From: Sphingobacterium prati
GTDB taxonomy: Bacteria; Bacteroidota; Bacteroidia; Sphingobacteriales; Sphingobacteriaceae
Length of the DNA: 64,000 nucleotides
Assembly: GCF_013167215.1 (NCBI RefSeq)
Contig: NZ_JABJWY010000034.1
Span: 1,054,001 to 1,118,000 of the forward strand
Direction: 5' to 3'
The notes beneath the pieces were generated by a model that was given only the letters and a program-made list of their open reading frames with translations, was not told the DNA's origin and ran no database searches. The position numbers were made by a program, and so were the translations under genes. This document shows, in pieces, positions 54,928 through 64,000 of the stretch; within the stretch, counting starts at the first letter, position 1, and each line of letters opens with the position of its first letter.

Positions 54928-57900
54928 ATGATGATTACAATCTCAATCACATTTATAAGGCATTGGAGAAAGCTATGGGGTATAGCTAGGCCATTCACTT
55001 TACTGTTATTCTTGCTGCTTGTCGGGCAGGTAACATTAAAGGCTCAAGCCAAAAGGCAAATTAAGGGCATTGTTGTCGATGGCAACCACAAAAAAATAAG
55101 CGGCGCTTCCATCAAGGTGAAAGGGACATCATTAGGTACTTCCACCGACGAAAATGGAGCATTTACCCTTCAAGTGCCAGCAGACAAAAATTTATTGACC
55201 ATTTCCAAACTCGGCTACGGACAAGTTGAGCTTCCCATTGACGATAAAACGACAGTAGAGGTTCGGCTTATAGACAAGTCTATTGAAATAGAAGAAACCA
55301 TCGTTGTAGGATACGGTCGGCAAAAGAAAGAAACAGTTGTGGGTGCTATTGCCCAAACTTCGGGAAAAATCCTGGAGCGCGCCGGTGGCGTATCCAGCGT
55401 AGGTGCAGCCTTAACGGGCAATGTACCGGGTGTGATCACGACTGCAAGTACGGGAATGCCCGGCGAGGAAGACCCGCGTATTGTCATTCGGGGCCGCAGT
55501 ACCTGGAACAACACAGATCCGCTGGTGATGGTCGATGGTGTCGAGCGACCTTTATCAGCAGTTGACATCAGTTCTATCGAAACGATTTCAGTACTTAAAG
55601 ACGCATCGGCTACCGCTGTTTATGGTGTCAGAGGAGCAAATGGGGTTATCTTGATCACTACCAAACGCGGTAAAGAAGGGCAAATGCTCATACGTGGTAC
55701 CGTCAACAACATCGTTAAAACTGTTTCACAACTACCCGGTAAAATGGATTCGTACGATGCATTGATGCTACGTAATAAAGTGATTGAGTACGAATTGGGT
55801 ATCAACCCTGCAAGTTGGGCCGATTATTCACCGCAGGATATTATCAATAAATACCGTTTCCCCGCCGACCAAACCGAACGGGAGCGTTATGTAAATACCG
55901 ATTGGGCAAAAGAACTCTTTAGAAGCCAAGCATTTTCGCAAAACAGCAGTGTGAATATTGCCGGCGGCACACCATTTGTCAAATACTTTGCCAACGCGGA
56001 TTATCTGTATGAAGGTGATCTATTTCGGCAGTTTGAAAACGCAAGGGGCTATAAAGCCGGCTACGGATTTAACCGTCTTAATGTGCGTTCGAATCTAGAT
56101 TTCCAATTGACGCCAACAACCAAATTTTCAACAAATCTCGCAGGTTCACGTGGCGTCCGAAAAAGCCCATTTGGGGGTGGCAACGATTATTCCTATTGGA
56201 TTGCAGCCTACACCGTAGCACCGGATGTTATCTATCCACGTTATTCAGATGGCACCTGGGGGTTCAATGCGCCAAACCCAAATGCCGGCATAAACTCTGC
56301 CCGTGTATTGGCCATCAGCGGAACGGAGTATATTACCACAAGTCGTATCACAACAGATTTTACGCTTGAACAGGACCTCAAATTTTTAACAAAAGGTCTT
56401 AATCTACGCGGAACAATCTCTTTGGATAATACATTTGTAGAGGGCAGGCGTGGTATCAATGATGCCAATAATAGCACCCAAAGCAAGTGGATAGATCCCA
56501 AAACCGGACTTCCAACCTATCAAATACCTTTTGATGGAACCAATAGATTTGATTTTGCCGAAGGTATTGACTGGACGATAGAAGGAGGAACCGTAAACAA
56601 CGCACTCACGTACAGGAGATTATTTTATCAGTTGCAATTAAATTACGCAACTACCTTGGCTAAAAACCACAATATTTCAGCCATGGGTTTAGTTAACCGC
56701 AATCAATACGGAAGAGGGAGCACCGTTCCATCCTATCGGGAAGACTGGGTGTTCCGCACCACCTATAATTATAAAAACAAATATATGCTTGAGTATAATG
56801 GCGCATATACAGGATCCGAGAAATTCGCTCCTGAAAACAGATTTGCCTTTTTTAATTCAGGTGGTATCGGCTGGTTAGTTTCGGAAGAAGAGTTTATGAA
56901 ACCTTTATCCTTTTTGAACACATTAAAGCTACGTGGCTCTTATGGGGATATTGGCGACGATAGTGGTGGTGGACAATTTCTTTATTTAACGCAATGGGCT
57001 TACGGTGGTACTTCAGGGATGGGTGTCGACGGTCGGTTTTCTTACTCCGATGGAAATACCAGTCCATACATCTGGTATAAAGAAAATGTGCTTGGAAACC
57101 CAAATATCCGCTGGGAAAAAGTGAAGAAGTTAAACTTCGGCGTGGACTTTGGACTGTTCAACGGACAGATTTCCGGAAAAGTAGACTTCTTCAAAGATCA
57201 CAGGACGAATGTACTTATCACGGGTGGCGGAAGGTCTATTCCCTCCTATTTCGGTGTTGAGGCCCCAACCGCCAACCTCGGAGAGGTAGAAAATAAAGGT
57301 TATGAAGTCGAACTGAAATTCAATAAGCAACTTAGCCCCAATTGGCGAATATGGGCAGATATTAATTTTACCCATGCCAAGGACAAAGTCATCAATGCTG
57401 ACGCTCCAGAATTGCTTCCCGAATATCAGAAACCGGACAATAAGCAGGTGAGTCAAACCTATTCCTATGTTAGCTCCGGGTATTACAATACCTGGGATGA
57501 ACTTTATGGCAGTACCATACACGAAAGCAATGACCTTGCTAAGCTCCCCGGCAATTATCACATCCTGGATTATAACGGTGATGGTATCATTGATGCCAAG
57601 GACAATATTCCATATGCCTTTCCCTCTGTTCCACAAAATACATACAATTGTACGATTGGGTTTGACTGGAATAATTTCAGTGTAATGACACAATGGTATG
57701 CCGTCAATAATGTCACCCGTCAGGTTGTCTTCAATAGTTTCTCGGGACAGCTTAATCTGGCCTACGATGAGGGTTCTTATTGGTCAAAGGACAATACTAA
57801 TGCCGATGTGCCGCTCCCACGATGGCTATCTCAATCGAGCAGTTACACCCCTGGCAACAGGTATATGTTTGATGGCTCATACATCCGATTGAAGACAGCT

Positions 57901-58110
57901 GAAATTGCCTATAATTTTAACAGGGAATCCAGTATGATCAAGCGCTTGGGTCTTCAAAATCTTCGCCTATTCCTAAATGGCAACAACCTGGTCTTCTGGT
58001 CGAAAATGCCCGATGACCGAGAATCCAATTACGCAGGTACAGGGTGGGCTTCTCAAGGAGCTTATCCTACTGTAAAACGGTTTAATCTAGGTGCAAACAT
58101 TACTTTTTAA
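54928..58110 (+). CDS. SusC/RagA TonB-dependent transporter (pair 2)
   Basis: A 1060-residue outer-membrane transporter. A long N-terminal region ending VTLKAQ (about 1-41) is the signal peptide, followed by the carboxypeptidase-regulatory-like domain (about 42-118, IKGIVVDGNHKKISGASI), EETIVVGYGRQ, the plug (about 130-245, ASATAVYGVRGANGVILITTKRG) and a barrel ending NLGANITF. It imports oligosaccharides with the SusD encoded next. It heads the right-hand operon and is divergent from HTCS 2. It is quite different in sequence from SusC 1, so a different oligosaccharide range is likely. Confidence 0.96.
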   Translation: MMITISITFIRHWRKLWGIARPFTLLLFLLLVGQVTLKAQAKRQIKGIVVDGNHKKISGASIKVKGTSLGTSTDENGAFTLQVPADKNLLTISKLGYGQVELPIDDKTTVEVRLIDKSIEIEETIVVGYGRQKKETVVGAIAQTSGKILERAGGVSSVGAALTGNVPGVITTASTGMPGEEDPRIVIRGRSTWNNTDPLVMVDGVERPLSAVDISSIETISVLKDASATAVYGVRGANGVILITTKRGKEGQMLIRGTVNNIVKTVSQLPGKMDSYDALMLRNKVIEYELGINPASWADYSPQDIINKYRFPADQTERERYVNTDWAKELFRSQAFSQNSSVNIAGGTPFVKYFANADYLYEGDLFRQFENARGYKAGYGFNRLNVRSNLDFQLTPTTKFSTNLAGSRGVRKSPFGGGNDYSYWIAAYTVAPDVIYPRYSDGTWGFNAPNPNAGINSARVLAISGTEYITTSRITTDFTLEQDLKFLTKGLNLRGTISLDNTFVEGRRGINDANNSTQSKWIDPKTGLPTYQIPFDGTNRFDFAEGIDWTIEGGTVNNALTYRRLFYQLQLNYATTLAKNHNISAMGLVNRNQYGRGSTVPSYREDWVFRTTYNYKNKYMLEYNGAYTGSEKFAPENRFAFFNSGGIGWLVSEEEFMKPLSFLNTLKLRGSYGDIGDDSGGGQFLYLTQWAYGGTSGMGVDGRFSYSDGNTSPYIWYKENVLGNPNIRWEKVKKLNFGVDFGLFNGQISGKVDFFKDHRTNVLITGGGRSIPSYFGVEAPTANLGEVENKGYEVELKFNKQLSPNWRIWADINFTHAKDKVINADAPELLPEYQKPDNKQVSQTYSYVSSGYYNTWDELYGSTIHESNDLAKLPGNYHILDYNGDGIIDAKDNIPYAFPSVPQNTYNCTIGFDWNNFSVMTQWYAVNNVTRQVVFNSFSGQLNLAYDEGSYWSKDNTNADVPLPRWLSQSSSYTPGNRYMFDGSYIRLKTAEIAYNFNRESSMIKRLGLQNLRLFLNGNNLVFWSKMPDDRESNYAGTGWASQGAYPTVKRFNLGANITF

Positions 58111-58123
58111 AGCAATTAGACAG

Positions 58124-60022
58124 ATGAAAAAATATTTCAAGGTAATCTTTATAACTGGTGTGCTCTGGTCGTCTACATCATTACTGTCCTGCAATAAATA
58201 TCTCGATAAAGAGGAACAGTCCAATGTATCGTCCAAAGAAGCATTTAAAAACTTTATCAACTTTCAGGGTTACACTGAGGAACTTTACAATTGCGTAGTC
58301 AATTTCAGCAACAACTACTGGACCAACTCCTGGAACTGGGGGGAGGATGAAATAACCTCCACAGCAAACAATTTTCATTTTGTAAACAAAATAGACCAAG
58401 GCAATTTTTGGGGTTGGCAAAGGGAATCTGATGGCTGGGGTGCTGGTTGGATGGATCAGGGAGATTTTACCACCAGAAACGACGATGTATTCGCCAACCG
58501 TGCCTTCCGCGATCTATGGAGCGCCGCTTGGTTTGGCCTTCGGAAAATAAGCCTTGGCTTAGAAAATATCGACAAACTGAACGAAGCGACGCAAGAAGAA
58601 AAGAACCTGATCAAGGGTCAATTGTTATTTTTCCGAGGTTGGTTTCACCACCGACTGATGGAGTATTTTGGCGGTATGCCGTATATAAACTATGTACTTC
58701 CAAGCGACGAAAAGCTTCGGTTACCAAGACTTAGCTATCAGGCTTGTGCGGATCTTGCCGCAGCCGATTTTAGAGAAGCGGCCGACCTCTTACCGATCGA
58801 CTGGGACAATACAACCGCAGGAAAGCGTACACTGGGCAAAAACCAGTTGCGCATCAATAAGATCATGGCGCTGGCCTATCTCGGCAAAAACTACCTTTGG
58901 GCAGGAAGTCCACTGATGAATTTTCAGTCTACCGGGAGTAAAACCTATCAGGCAGATTATTGTAAAAAAGCAGCCCAAGCCTTTGGCGAATTGCTGTCCC
59001 TTGTTGAAAGTGGCCAGACAAATTATGCGCTGGTACCCATGGCCAACATCCATTTAAACTTTTATACAACGGGGCAAAACTGGGCCATGCCAGGCAGCAC
59101 AGAAGCTATTTTTAGAGGCCCTTATATTGATGCATGGGTATCTAATTGGGGTACGAGCAAGCAATATATTCCACTGGAGGTTGGAGATGGCGACCTTAAG
59201 TTTAACCCAACCGCAAATTATGTCGACTACTATGGCATGAAAAGTGGCCTACCGATCAAAGACATTACCCAGTCCGATGCGGAGTCTGGATACAATGCCG
59301 AATATCCCTGGAAAGATCGGGATCCGCGCTTTTACAAGGACATTATTTTTGACGGTGCTAAAGTCGTTCAGGGCAATATGTCGGCTTCAGAAGAAAAAAA
59401 TCGCAACGCCAATCTGTACACAGGCGGAAGCTATCGGGATACCCGCACGGGCAGTCAGACAGGCTACGTCCTACGCAAATTTATCCCTTTAACTTCCAAT
59501 AAATATGATCAAGCCTATAGCTATGGTACCAATCTTCATATTTACGTGCCTTATATGCGCCTCGCTGATGTCTATTTGATGTATGCCGAATCTGCCATGA
59601 TGGGGACCAATTCGGCCACGGGTAAAGCAGACAATTACGGTAAAACGGCGGTTGAGGCAATCAATGTCGTGCGCGATCGCGCTGGCGTGGGCCATGTAGA
59701 TAGCAAATTTCTCGGCTCCGCGGCCTCCCTGCTCCCCGAGCTACGTCGCGAACGTGCTGTGGAACTTTCCTTCGAAGGGCACCGCTTTAATGATCTGCGT
59801 CGCTGGTTGTTGTTGACCGAATCGCCTTACACTTTAAAGAAAGCCGTTTCATTTGATCGAGCAGGAACATTTAACAACCAAGATCCATCTCAAAATCGCG
59901 TTGTCAATATCCAGGAGAATATCATTTTGGAACGCAAATTTACGAGCAAACATTACTGGTTGCCACTAAAGGTCAGAGATGTCAATATGTATCCCGAGTT
60001 CTATCAGAACCCAGGCTGGTAA
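58124..60022 (+). CDS. SusD/RagB family glycan-binding lipoprotein (pair 2)
   Basis: A 632-residue lipoprotein starting MKKYFKVIF, lipobox LLSC with Cys23 followed by NKYLDKEEQ. It contains the usual SusD blocks: the LIKGQLLFFRGWFHHRLMEYFGG helix, RINKIMALAYLGKNYLW, and the C-terminal ELRRERAVELSFEGHRFNDLRRW and HYWLPLKVRDV. The ATG at 58124 lies 13 nt after the SusC stop; the open frame begins earlier at 58091 inside SusC, but Met 58124 begins the signal peptide. It is slightly longer than average for SusD proteins and unusually rich in Trp in the first 150 residues, perhaps part of the binding face. Confidence 0.93.
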   Translation: MKKYFKVIFITGVLWSSTSLLSCNKYLDKEEQSNVSSKEAFKNFINFQGYTEELYNCVVNFSNNYWTNSWNWGEDEITSTANNFHFVNKIDQGNFWGWQRESDGWGAGWMDQGDFTTRNDDVFANRAFRDLWSAAWFGLRKISLGLENIDKLNEATQEEKNLIKGQLLFFRGWFHHRLMEYFGGMPYINYVLPSDEKLRLPRLSYQACADLAAADFREAADLLPIDWDNTTAGKRTLGKNQLRINKIMALAYLGKNYLWAGSPLMNFQSTGSKTYQADYCKKAAQAFGELLSLVESGQTNYALVPMANIHLNFYTTGQNWAMPGSTEAIFRGPYIDAWVSNWGTSKQYIPLEVGDGDLKFNPTANYVDYYGMKSGLPIKDITQSDAESGYNAEYPWKDRDPRFYKDIIFDGAKVVQGNMSASEEKNRNANLYTGGSYRDTRTGSQTGYVLRKFIPLTSNKYDQAYSYGTNLHIYVPYMRLADVYLMYAESAMMGTNSATGKADNYGKTAVEAINVVRDRAGVGHVDSKFLGSAASLLPELRRERAVELSFEGHRFNDLRRWLLLTESPYTLKKAVSFDRAGTFNNQDPSQNRVVNIQENIILERKFTSKHYWLPLKVRDVNMYPEFYQNPGW

Positions 60023-60049
60023 CAAGTTTTTCATTTAATCATTCAAAAA

Positions 60050-62929
60050 ATGAAGTACAAAAAATTAAGAATAGCGTTATGTCTTGGATTAAGCTGGATA
60101 GCCGCCTTTGATGGGATGGCCAAAGAGTCTCTTGATCCAACCATTGGACAATATAAAAATACACTTTCAACATTTTCCAAAACTAGTCTTCAGGACAGTA
60201 TCGGCATAGACAGTACGGCGCTTGTACAAGTCGCTTTCCGCAAAGTTCAGAAAAATGACCTCATGGGAAATGTTCAGGCTATCAATATCCCCCAATTGCT
60301 CGACAAGAGCTACAGCACCTACAGTCTGGAAAATCTAGATGCCTTTATTTCTGGTTTTAACGGTAATATCTGGGGCATGAGCGGTTATCTGGTCCTCGTG
60401 GATGGATTTCCACGCGACGCTGATAATGTTATGCCGACAGAGATCGAGCAGATCAGTGTACTAAAAGGAGTCAATGCCATTGCACTTTATGGGAGCCGGG
60501 CCGCCAAGGGCGTGATCAACATTAGCACAAAACGCGGAAAAGCCGGTGCTCAGAAAATAAAAATCAGGGCTAATGCCGGAATCAATGCGGCGATCAGTTA
60601 TCCAAAATACCTGGGCTCAGCAGAATATATGACCTTATATAACGAAGCCCGCCAAAATGATGGACTAACACCGCTCTACAGTGCCGAAACCATCTATCAG
60701 CATGCAGCCGGGACAAATCCCTTTCGCTACCCCAATGTCGATTACTATTCATCGGACTATATCAAAGATCATTATAACCGCTACGACGCGACTGCCGAAA
60801 TTTCGGGCGGCAATCAGCGCGCGCAGTACTATACCAACTTTGGATTTTGGTCAGAAGGATCCATGCTCAACTTTGGGCAGGCGAAAAAAAATGGTGGTGC
60901 CAATAGATTTAACATGCGTGGTAATATAGATGTCAAAGTCAGCGACATCATCTCATTAAATGTAGATGCTGCCGCCAGTTTCTATGTTTCAAAGGGGGTG
61001 AATGCGAACTATTGGGAGGCAGCGTCCAACATACGGCCACATCGCTTTTCTCCCCTCATCCCGATCGATATGATCGAGGAAGGCGACGTCAACTCGATGG
61101 TGTATGTCAACAACAGTAATTTTCTCATCGATGGCAAATACCTCCTGGGAGGAAGTCAGCTCGACCAGACCAATGCCTTTGCAAATGTCTATGCAGGCGG
61201 CACCAACCGCTATCTCAACCGGCAGTTTCAATTTAATACAGGTTTGAATTTCGACTTAAAAAATATCCTGGAAGGCCTCGTGTTCAAAACCAACCTAGCC
61301 GTGGATTATCAGTCAAATTACAATCAGTCTTACAACAATAATTATGCGGTGTATCAAGCTTCATGGAACAACTACGACGGAAAAGATCGGATCAGTGGCC
61401 TCACAAAATATGGCGATGACCGCATATCGGGCATCCAAAATATCAGCGGCAGCACCTATCGGCAGACCATCGGGCTTAATGGATCCCTAAACTTTAACCG
61501 TACCTACGGTAGCAACCACCATGTTTCGGCAATCCTATTGGCCAATGCATTTCAGGTTGCTGCCTCCGGCAGCTACCATAAAGTCAGCAATGCCAACCTA
61601 GGGCTACAGCTAGGTTACAATTATTCAGGTAAATATTATGTTGACTTTAGTAGCGCTTATAGCCATTCGGCGAAATTACCGGAGGGAAACAGGCGAGCCC
61701 TCTCCCCTACACTGGCTCTCGCCTGGCGCCTGTCAGAAGAAAATTTTCTCGCCAACAGTAGCGTTGTCAATGAGTTAAGGTTATCTGCTTCGGCAGGTAT
61801 CTTAAACACCGACCTGGACATTAGCGATTATTTCCTGTATCAGGGCTATTATACCTACAACAACGGGGCCTGGTATAGCTGGGCGGATGGCGCATTAGTA
61901 CACTCTTTTGACCGACGGAGGGGCGACAATCCAAACATGAAATTTCCAAAACGCAAGGAATTTAACATCAACCTTGAAGGTGGACTTTACAATAACCTGA
62001 TCACCTTCAATACCTCATACTTTTTTAATCGTATGAGTGGCGGTTTGGTACAAGCGGAAACGCAATATCCGATGTATTTTATGACAGGTTGGCCTGTTTA
62101 CTCGGATCTCCCCTACATCAATTACAACAGTGATGAGCGCCGGGGTATCGACTTTGGCATCAATCTGAACAAACAGGTAAACCAGACTTTTGTATCATTG
62201 GGGTTCAACGGGATGTACTATACGACAAAAGCAGTAAAAAGGGACGAGCTCTATCAGTTTAGCTATCAAAATAGAGCCGGAAAACCGCTTGATGCACTAT
62301 GGGGTTTGCAGCACGATGGTTTTTATATGAGTCAGTCCGATATTGACGATTCGGCCTTCTCTTCATTTGGTGAAGTAAAACCCGGTGATATGAAGTATAA
62401 AGATCAAAATGGGGACGGCACGATTGATACGCGCGACGAGGTTTATCTGGGCAAAGGTGGATGGTCCGGATCGCCGCTTACACTCGGATTCAACCTGACG
62501 GTCAAATGGAACAACCTCACCCTATTTGCTGCCGCTAAAGGCCAGTTCGGTGCCAAGGCCATGAAAAATAGTTCTTACTTTTGGGTAGATGCGGAAGATA
62601 AATATTCGGTGGTCGTCCGTGACCGCTGGACAGAGTCCACCAAGGAAACCGCAACGTATCCGCGCCTGACCACCTTCAATAGTGATAACAACTTTCGAAG
62701 CTCAGACTTTTGGCTATATAAGACCGATCGCATCAACCTGTCCAAAGTGCAGCTTTCCTACGATTTTCCCAAACGGATACTCAATTCCAAATTTATCCAT
62801 GAACTGGGAATCTATGCCAATGGATCCAATCTGTTGATGATTGCAAAAGAAAAAGAAACAATGCAACTGAATATTGGACAAGCGCCGCAAACCCGATTCT
62901 TCAACGTCGGGCTAAAGGCTCTATTTTAA
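60050..62929 (+). CDS. SusC-like TonB-dependent transporter without N-terminal carboxypeptidase-like domain (pair 3)
   Basis: A 959-residue SusC/RagA-type protein. After a signal peptide (about 1-24, ending DGMAK) comes a short Ser/Thr/Asp-rich segment (about 25-60) in place of the usual 80-residue carboxypeptidase-regulatory-like domain. Then VQVAFRKVQKNDLMG, the plug with ISVLKGVNAIALYGSRAAKGVINISTKRG (about 140-165) and a barrel ending FFNVGLKALF. The plug is intact but the typical EEVVVVGYG text is absent. It lies 27 nt after SusD 2 and is followed by another SusD, so it forms a third pair in one operon. Its glycan is unknown. Confidence 0.9.
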   Translation: MKYKKLRIALCLGLSWIAAFDGMAKESLDPTIGQYKNTLSTFSKTSLQDSIGIDSTALVQVAFRKVQKNDLMGNVQAINIPQLLDKSYSTYSLENLDAFISGFNGNIWGMSGYLVLVDGFPRDADNVMPTEIEQISVLKGVNAIALYGSRAAKGVINISTKRGKAGAQKIKIRANAGINAAISYPKYLGSAEYMTLYNEARQNDGLTPLYSAETIYQHAAGTNPFRYPNVDYYSSDYIKDHYNRYDATAEISGGNQRAQYYTNFGFWSEGSMLNFGQAKKNGGANRFNMRGNIDVKVSDIISLNVDAAASFYVSKGVNANYWEAASNIRPHRFSPLIPIDMIEEGDVNSMVYVNNSNFLIDGKYLLGGSQLDQTNAFANVYAGGTNRYLNRQFQFNTGLNFDLKNILEGLVFKTNLAVDYQSNYNQSYNNNYAVYQASWNNYDGKDRISGLTKYGDDRISGIQNISGSTYRQTIGLNGSLNFNRTYGSNHHVSAILLANAFQVAASGSYHKVSNANLGLQLGYNYSGKYYVDFSSAYSHSAKLPEGNRRALSPTLALAWRLSEENFLANSSVVNELRLSASAGILNTDLDISDYFLYQGYYTYNNGAWYSWADGALVHSFDRRRGDNPNMKFPKRKEFNINLEGGLYNNLITFNTSYFFNRMSGGLVQAETQYPMYFMTGWPVYSDLPYINYNSDERRGIDFGINLNKQVNQTFVSLGFNGMYYTTKAVKRDELYQFSYQNRAGKPLDALWGLQHDGFYMSQSDIDDSAFSSFGEVKPGDMKYKDQNGDGTIDTRDEVYLGKGGWSGSPLTLGFNLTVKWNNLTLFAAAKGQFGAKAMKNSSYFWVDAEDKYSVVVRDRWTESTKETATYPRLTTFNSDNNFRSSDFWLYKTDRINLSKVQLSYDFPKRILNSKFIHELGIYANGSNLLMIAKEKETMQLNIGQAPQTRFFNVGLKALF

Positions 62930-62944
62930 TCATGAATAGTTAAA

Positions 62945-64000
62945 ATGAGAATGATGAAAAAAATATTAACCGTAGCTATCCTGAGCAGCCTGCTATTTTC
63001 TTCCTGCGAAGATATGTTTGAGCCCGCTCTAGAGAATAATCTTGAAATTGAAACAGCCAATAGCCGTCCTTTATACGCCCAGGGACTGCTTTTAAATGGG
63101 TACAACCGTATTCCAAGCAATAGCTACAGCTTTGATGACGTCGCGACCGACAATGCGGTGAGCAACGATAAAAATAATAGTTTTCTAAAAACGGCAACCG
63201 GTCAGTGGACAAGTATAAACAACCCTTTCGACCAATGGCGCAACAGTTATGCAGCCATACAATATCTGAACAACTTTCTGTCCTTAACGGATCAGGTCGA
63301 ATGGGCTATGGAGCCAAAAGTCAGCGTCCTGTTCAACGACCGGATGAAGGGTGAAGCCTATGGCCTTCGTGCGCTGTTTATGTTCCATCTCCTACAGGCG
63401 CATGCCGGCAAGTCAAGCACAGGAGAAATACTGGGGGTACCAATTCATTTGACTCCCGAGACCGTTAATTCGGATTTCAATCAACCTCGAGCTTCATTTG
63501 AAGCCTGTATACAACAGTTGTACGATGATATCAAAAAAGCAGCGGATTTATTGCCGATGGATTATGAAAATATCAGTAACGATAGCCAGGTTCCAGTCAA
63601 ATATGCAGGATCCATAAACGCTAATGATTACAATCGTGTATTTGGCTCCACATTCAAATTACGGATGACCAAACGCATCGCCCAGGCTATTCGTGCCAGA
63701 GCAGCGCTATTAGCAGCAAGCCCGGCCTATAGTGAAGGCAGTAAAACGACCTGGGAGCAAGCCGCTACCTATGCGGGAGAGGTCATCCAGGCCAAAGGTG
63801 GTCCCAGTGGCATCGATCCCAAAGGATTTACATGGTACAATAAAGAGGTGGTCGACGGTTTAACCTCAGGATCCAATCCGGCCGAAATTCTTTGGCGTAC
63901 AGACAAAGGAAATAGCAATAGCATGGAGCAAGATCATTTTCCGCCCACCTTATTCGGCAGAGGGCGGCTCAACCCAACGCAGAACCTGGTCGATGCCTTC
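62945..64000 (+). CDS. SusD/RagB family lipoprotein, 5' part (pair 3)
   Basis: Open frame from ATG 62945 (MRMMKK...) running off the window end, 352 residues visible. A signal peptide ends in a lipobox LFSSC (Cys21). SusD features are present: the WRNSYAAIQYLNNFL helix, RMKGEAYGLRALFMFHLLQAHAG, FEACIQQLYDDIKKAADLLPMDYE and IAQAIRARAALLAASPAYSEG. It lies 15 nt after the SusC-like gene and is its partner. The starts at 62951 and 62954 are alternatives. Codon choice and G+C in the last 4 kb look somewhat higher in G+C than in the left part of the window. Confidence 0.88.
   Translation, partial: MRMMKKILTVAILSSLLFSSCEDMFEPALENNLEIETANSRPLYAQGLLLNGYNRIPSNSYSFDDVATDNAVSNDKNNSFLKTATGQWTSINNPFDQWRNSYAAIQYLNNFLSLTDQVEWAMEPKVSVLFNDRMKGEAYGLRALFMFHLLQAHAGKSSTGEILGVPIHLTPETVNSDFNQPRASFEACIQQLYDDIKKAADLLPMDYENISNDSQVPVKYAGSINANDYNRVFGSTFKLRMTKRIAQAIRARAALLAASPAYSEGSKTTWEQAATYAGEVIQAKGGPSGIDPKGFTWYNKEVVDGLTSGSNPAEILWRTDKGNSNSMEQDHFPPTLFGRGRLNPTQNLVDAF

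Noticed and set aside
57130-57693. 187-residue minus-strand reading frame inside SusC 2
   Set aside because: Entirely antisense to a convincing SusC barrel; no recognisable motif or start context.
1-64000. CRISPR arrays, tRNA/rRNA genes, insertion sequences, phage genes, riboswitches
   Set aside because: None recognised by eye; no regularly spaced repeats, transposase motifs or cloverleaf-like sequences were seen.

Overview
The window looks like a chromosomal segment of a Bacteroidota bacterium of the Sphingobacteriaceae type (Sphingobacterium-like). The evidence is several SusC/SusD pairs, two hybrid two-component sensor/regulators with AraC outputs, lipoproteins with Bacteroidota-style lipoboxes, -7 elements of the TAnnTTTG type, and a moderately low G+C. 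The genus is an inference from gene content. No rRNA, tRNA, CRISPR array, insertion sequence or phage gene was seen.

Region 1 (1-13.6 kb) is a loose set of mostly stress, repair and envelope genes. It holds the end of a DJ-1/Hsp31-like protein, a three-domain DNA ligase D, a DUF4382 lipoprotein, a large PIG-L deacetylase, an acyl-CoA desaturase, a small acidic protein, a DUF2383/PA2169-type four-helix protein, a small membrane protein and a pyridoxamine-phosphate-oxidase-like stress protein. It ends with a translationally coupled radical SAM + DUF4130 pair (putative DNA repair or modification) and a 57-residue lipoprotein that lies antisense to a longer spurious reading frame.

Region 2 (13.9-64 kb, running off the right edge) is one very large polysaccharide utilisation locus (PUL) whose enzymes fit a heavily decorated arabinoxylan or related pectic/xylan side chains. 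It encodes GH127, GH2, a tandem GH43, SusD/SusC, a hybrid sensor, GH97, two GH51, a SemiSWEET sugar transporter, a GH10-GH43 fusion, three further GH43, GH95, a CE1-type esterase, a transaldolase and split transketolase, a second hybrid sensor, and two more SusC/SusD pairs (the last SusD is cut by the window end). The sensors would detect oligosaccharides in the periplasm. The SusC/D pairs import glycans, GH10 cuts the xylan backbone, and GH43/GH51/GH127 remove arabinose and xylose. GH2/GH97/GH95 would remove galactose, L-arabinopyranose or L-galactose/fucose caps, and the esterase would remove ester groups. The transaldolase/transketolase genes feed released pentoses into central metabolism.

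The most notable points are: (a) the GH10-GH43 fusion joint lies on an A8 run, and one A fewer would restore a stop codon next to an intact ribosome-binding site and start for a separate GH43 gene; (b) two palindromes, one LacI-operator-like, sit between the second sensor and its divergent SusC although no LacI gene is in the window; (c) one SusC lacks the usual N-terminal carboxypeptidase-like domain; (d) pentose-phosphate genes and a SemiSWEET are embedded in the PUL; (e) the radical SAM/DUF4130 pair has no known reaction.
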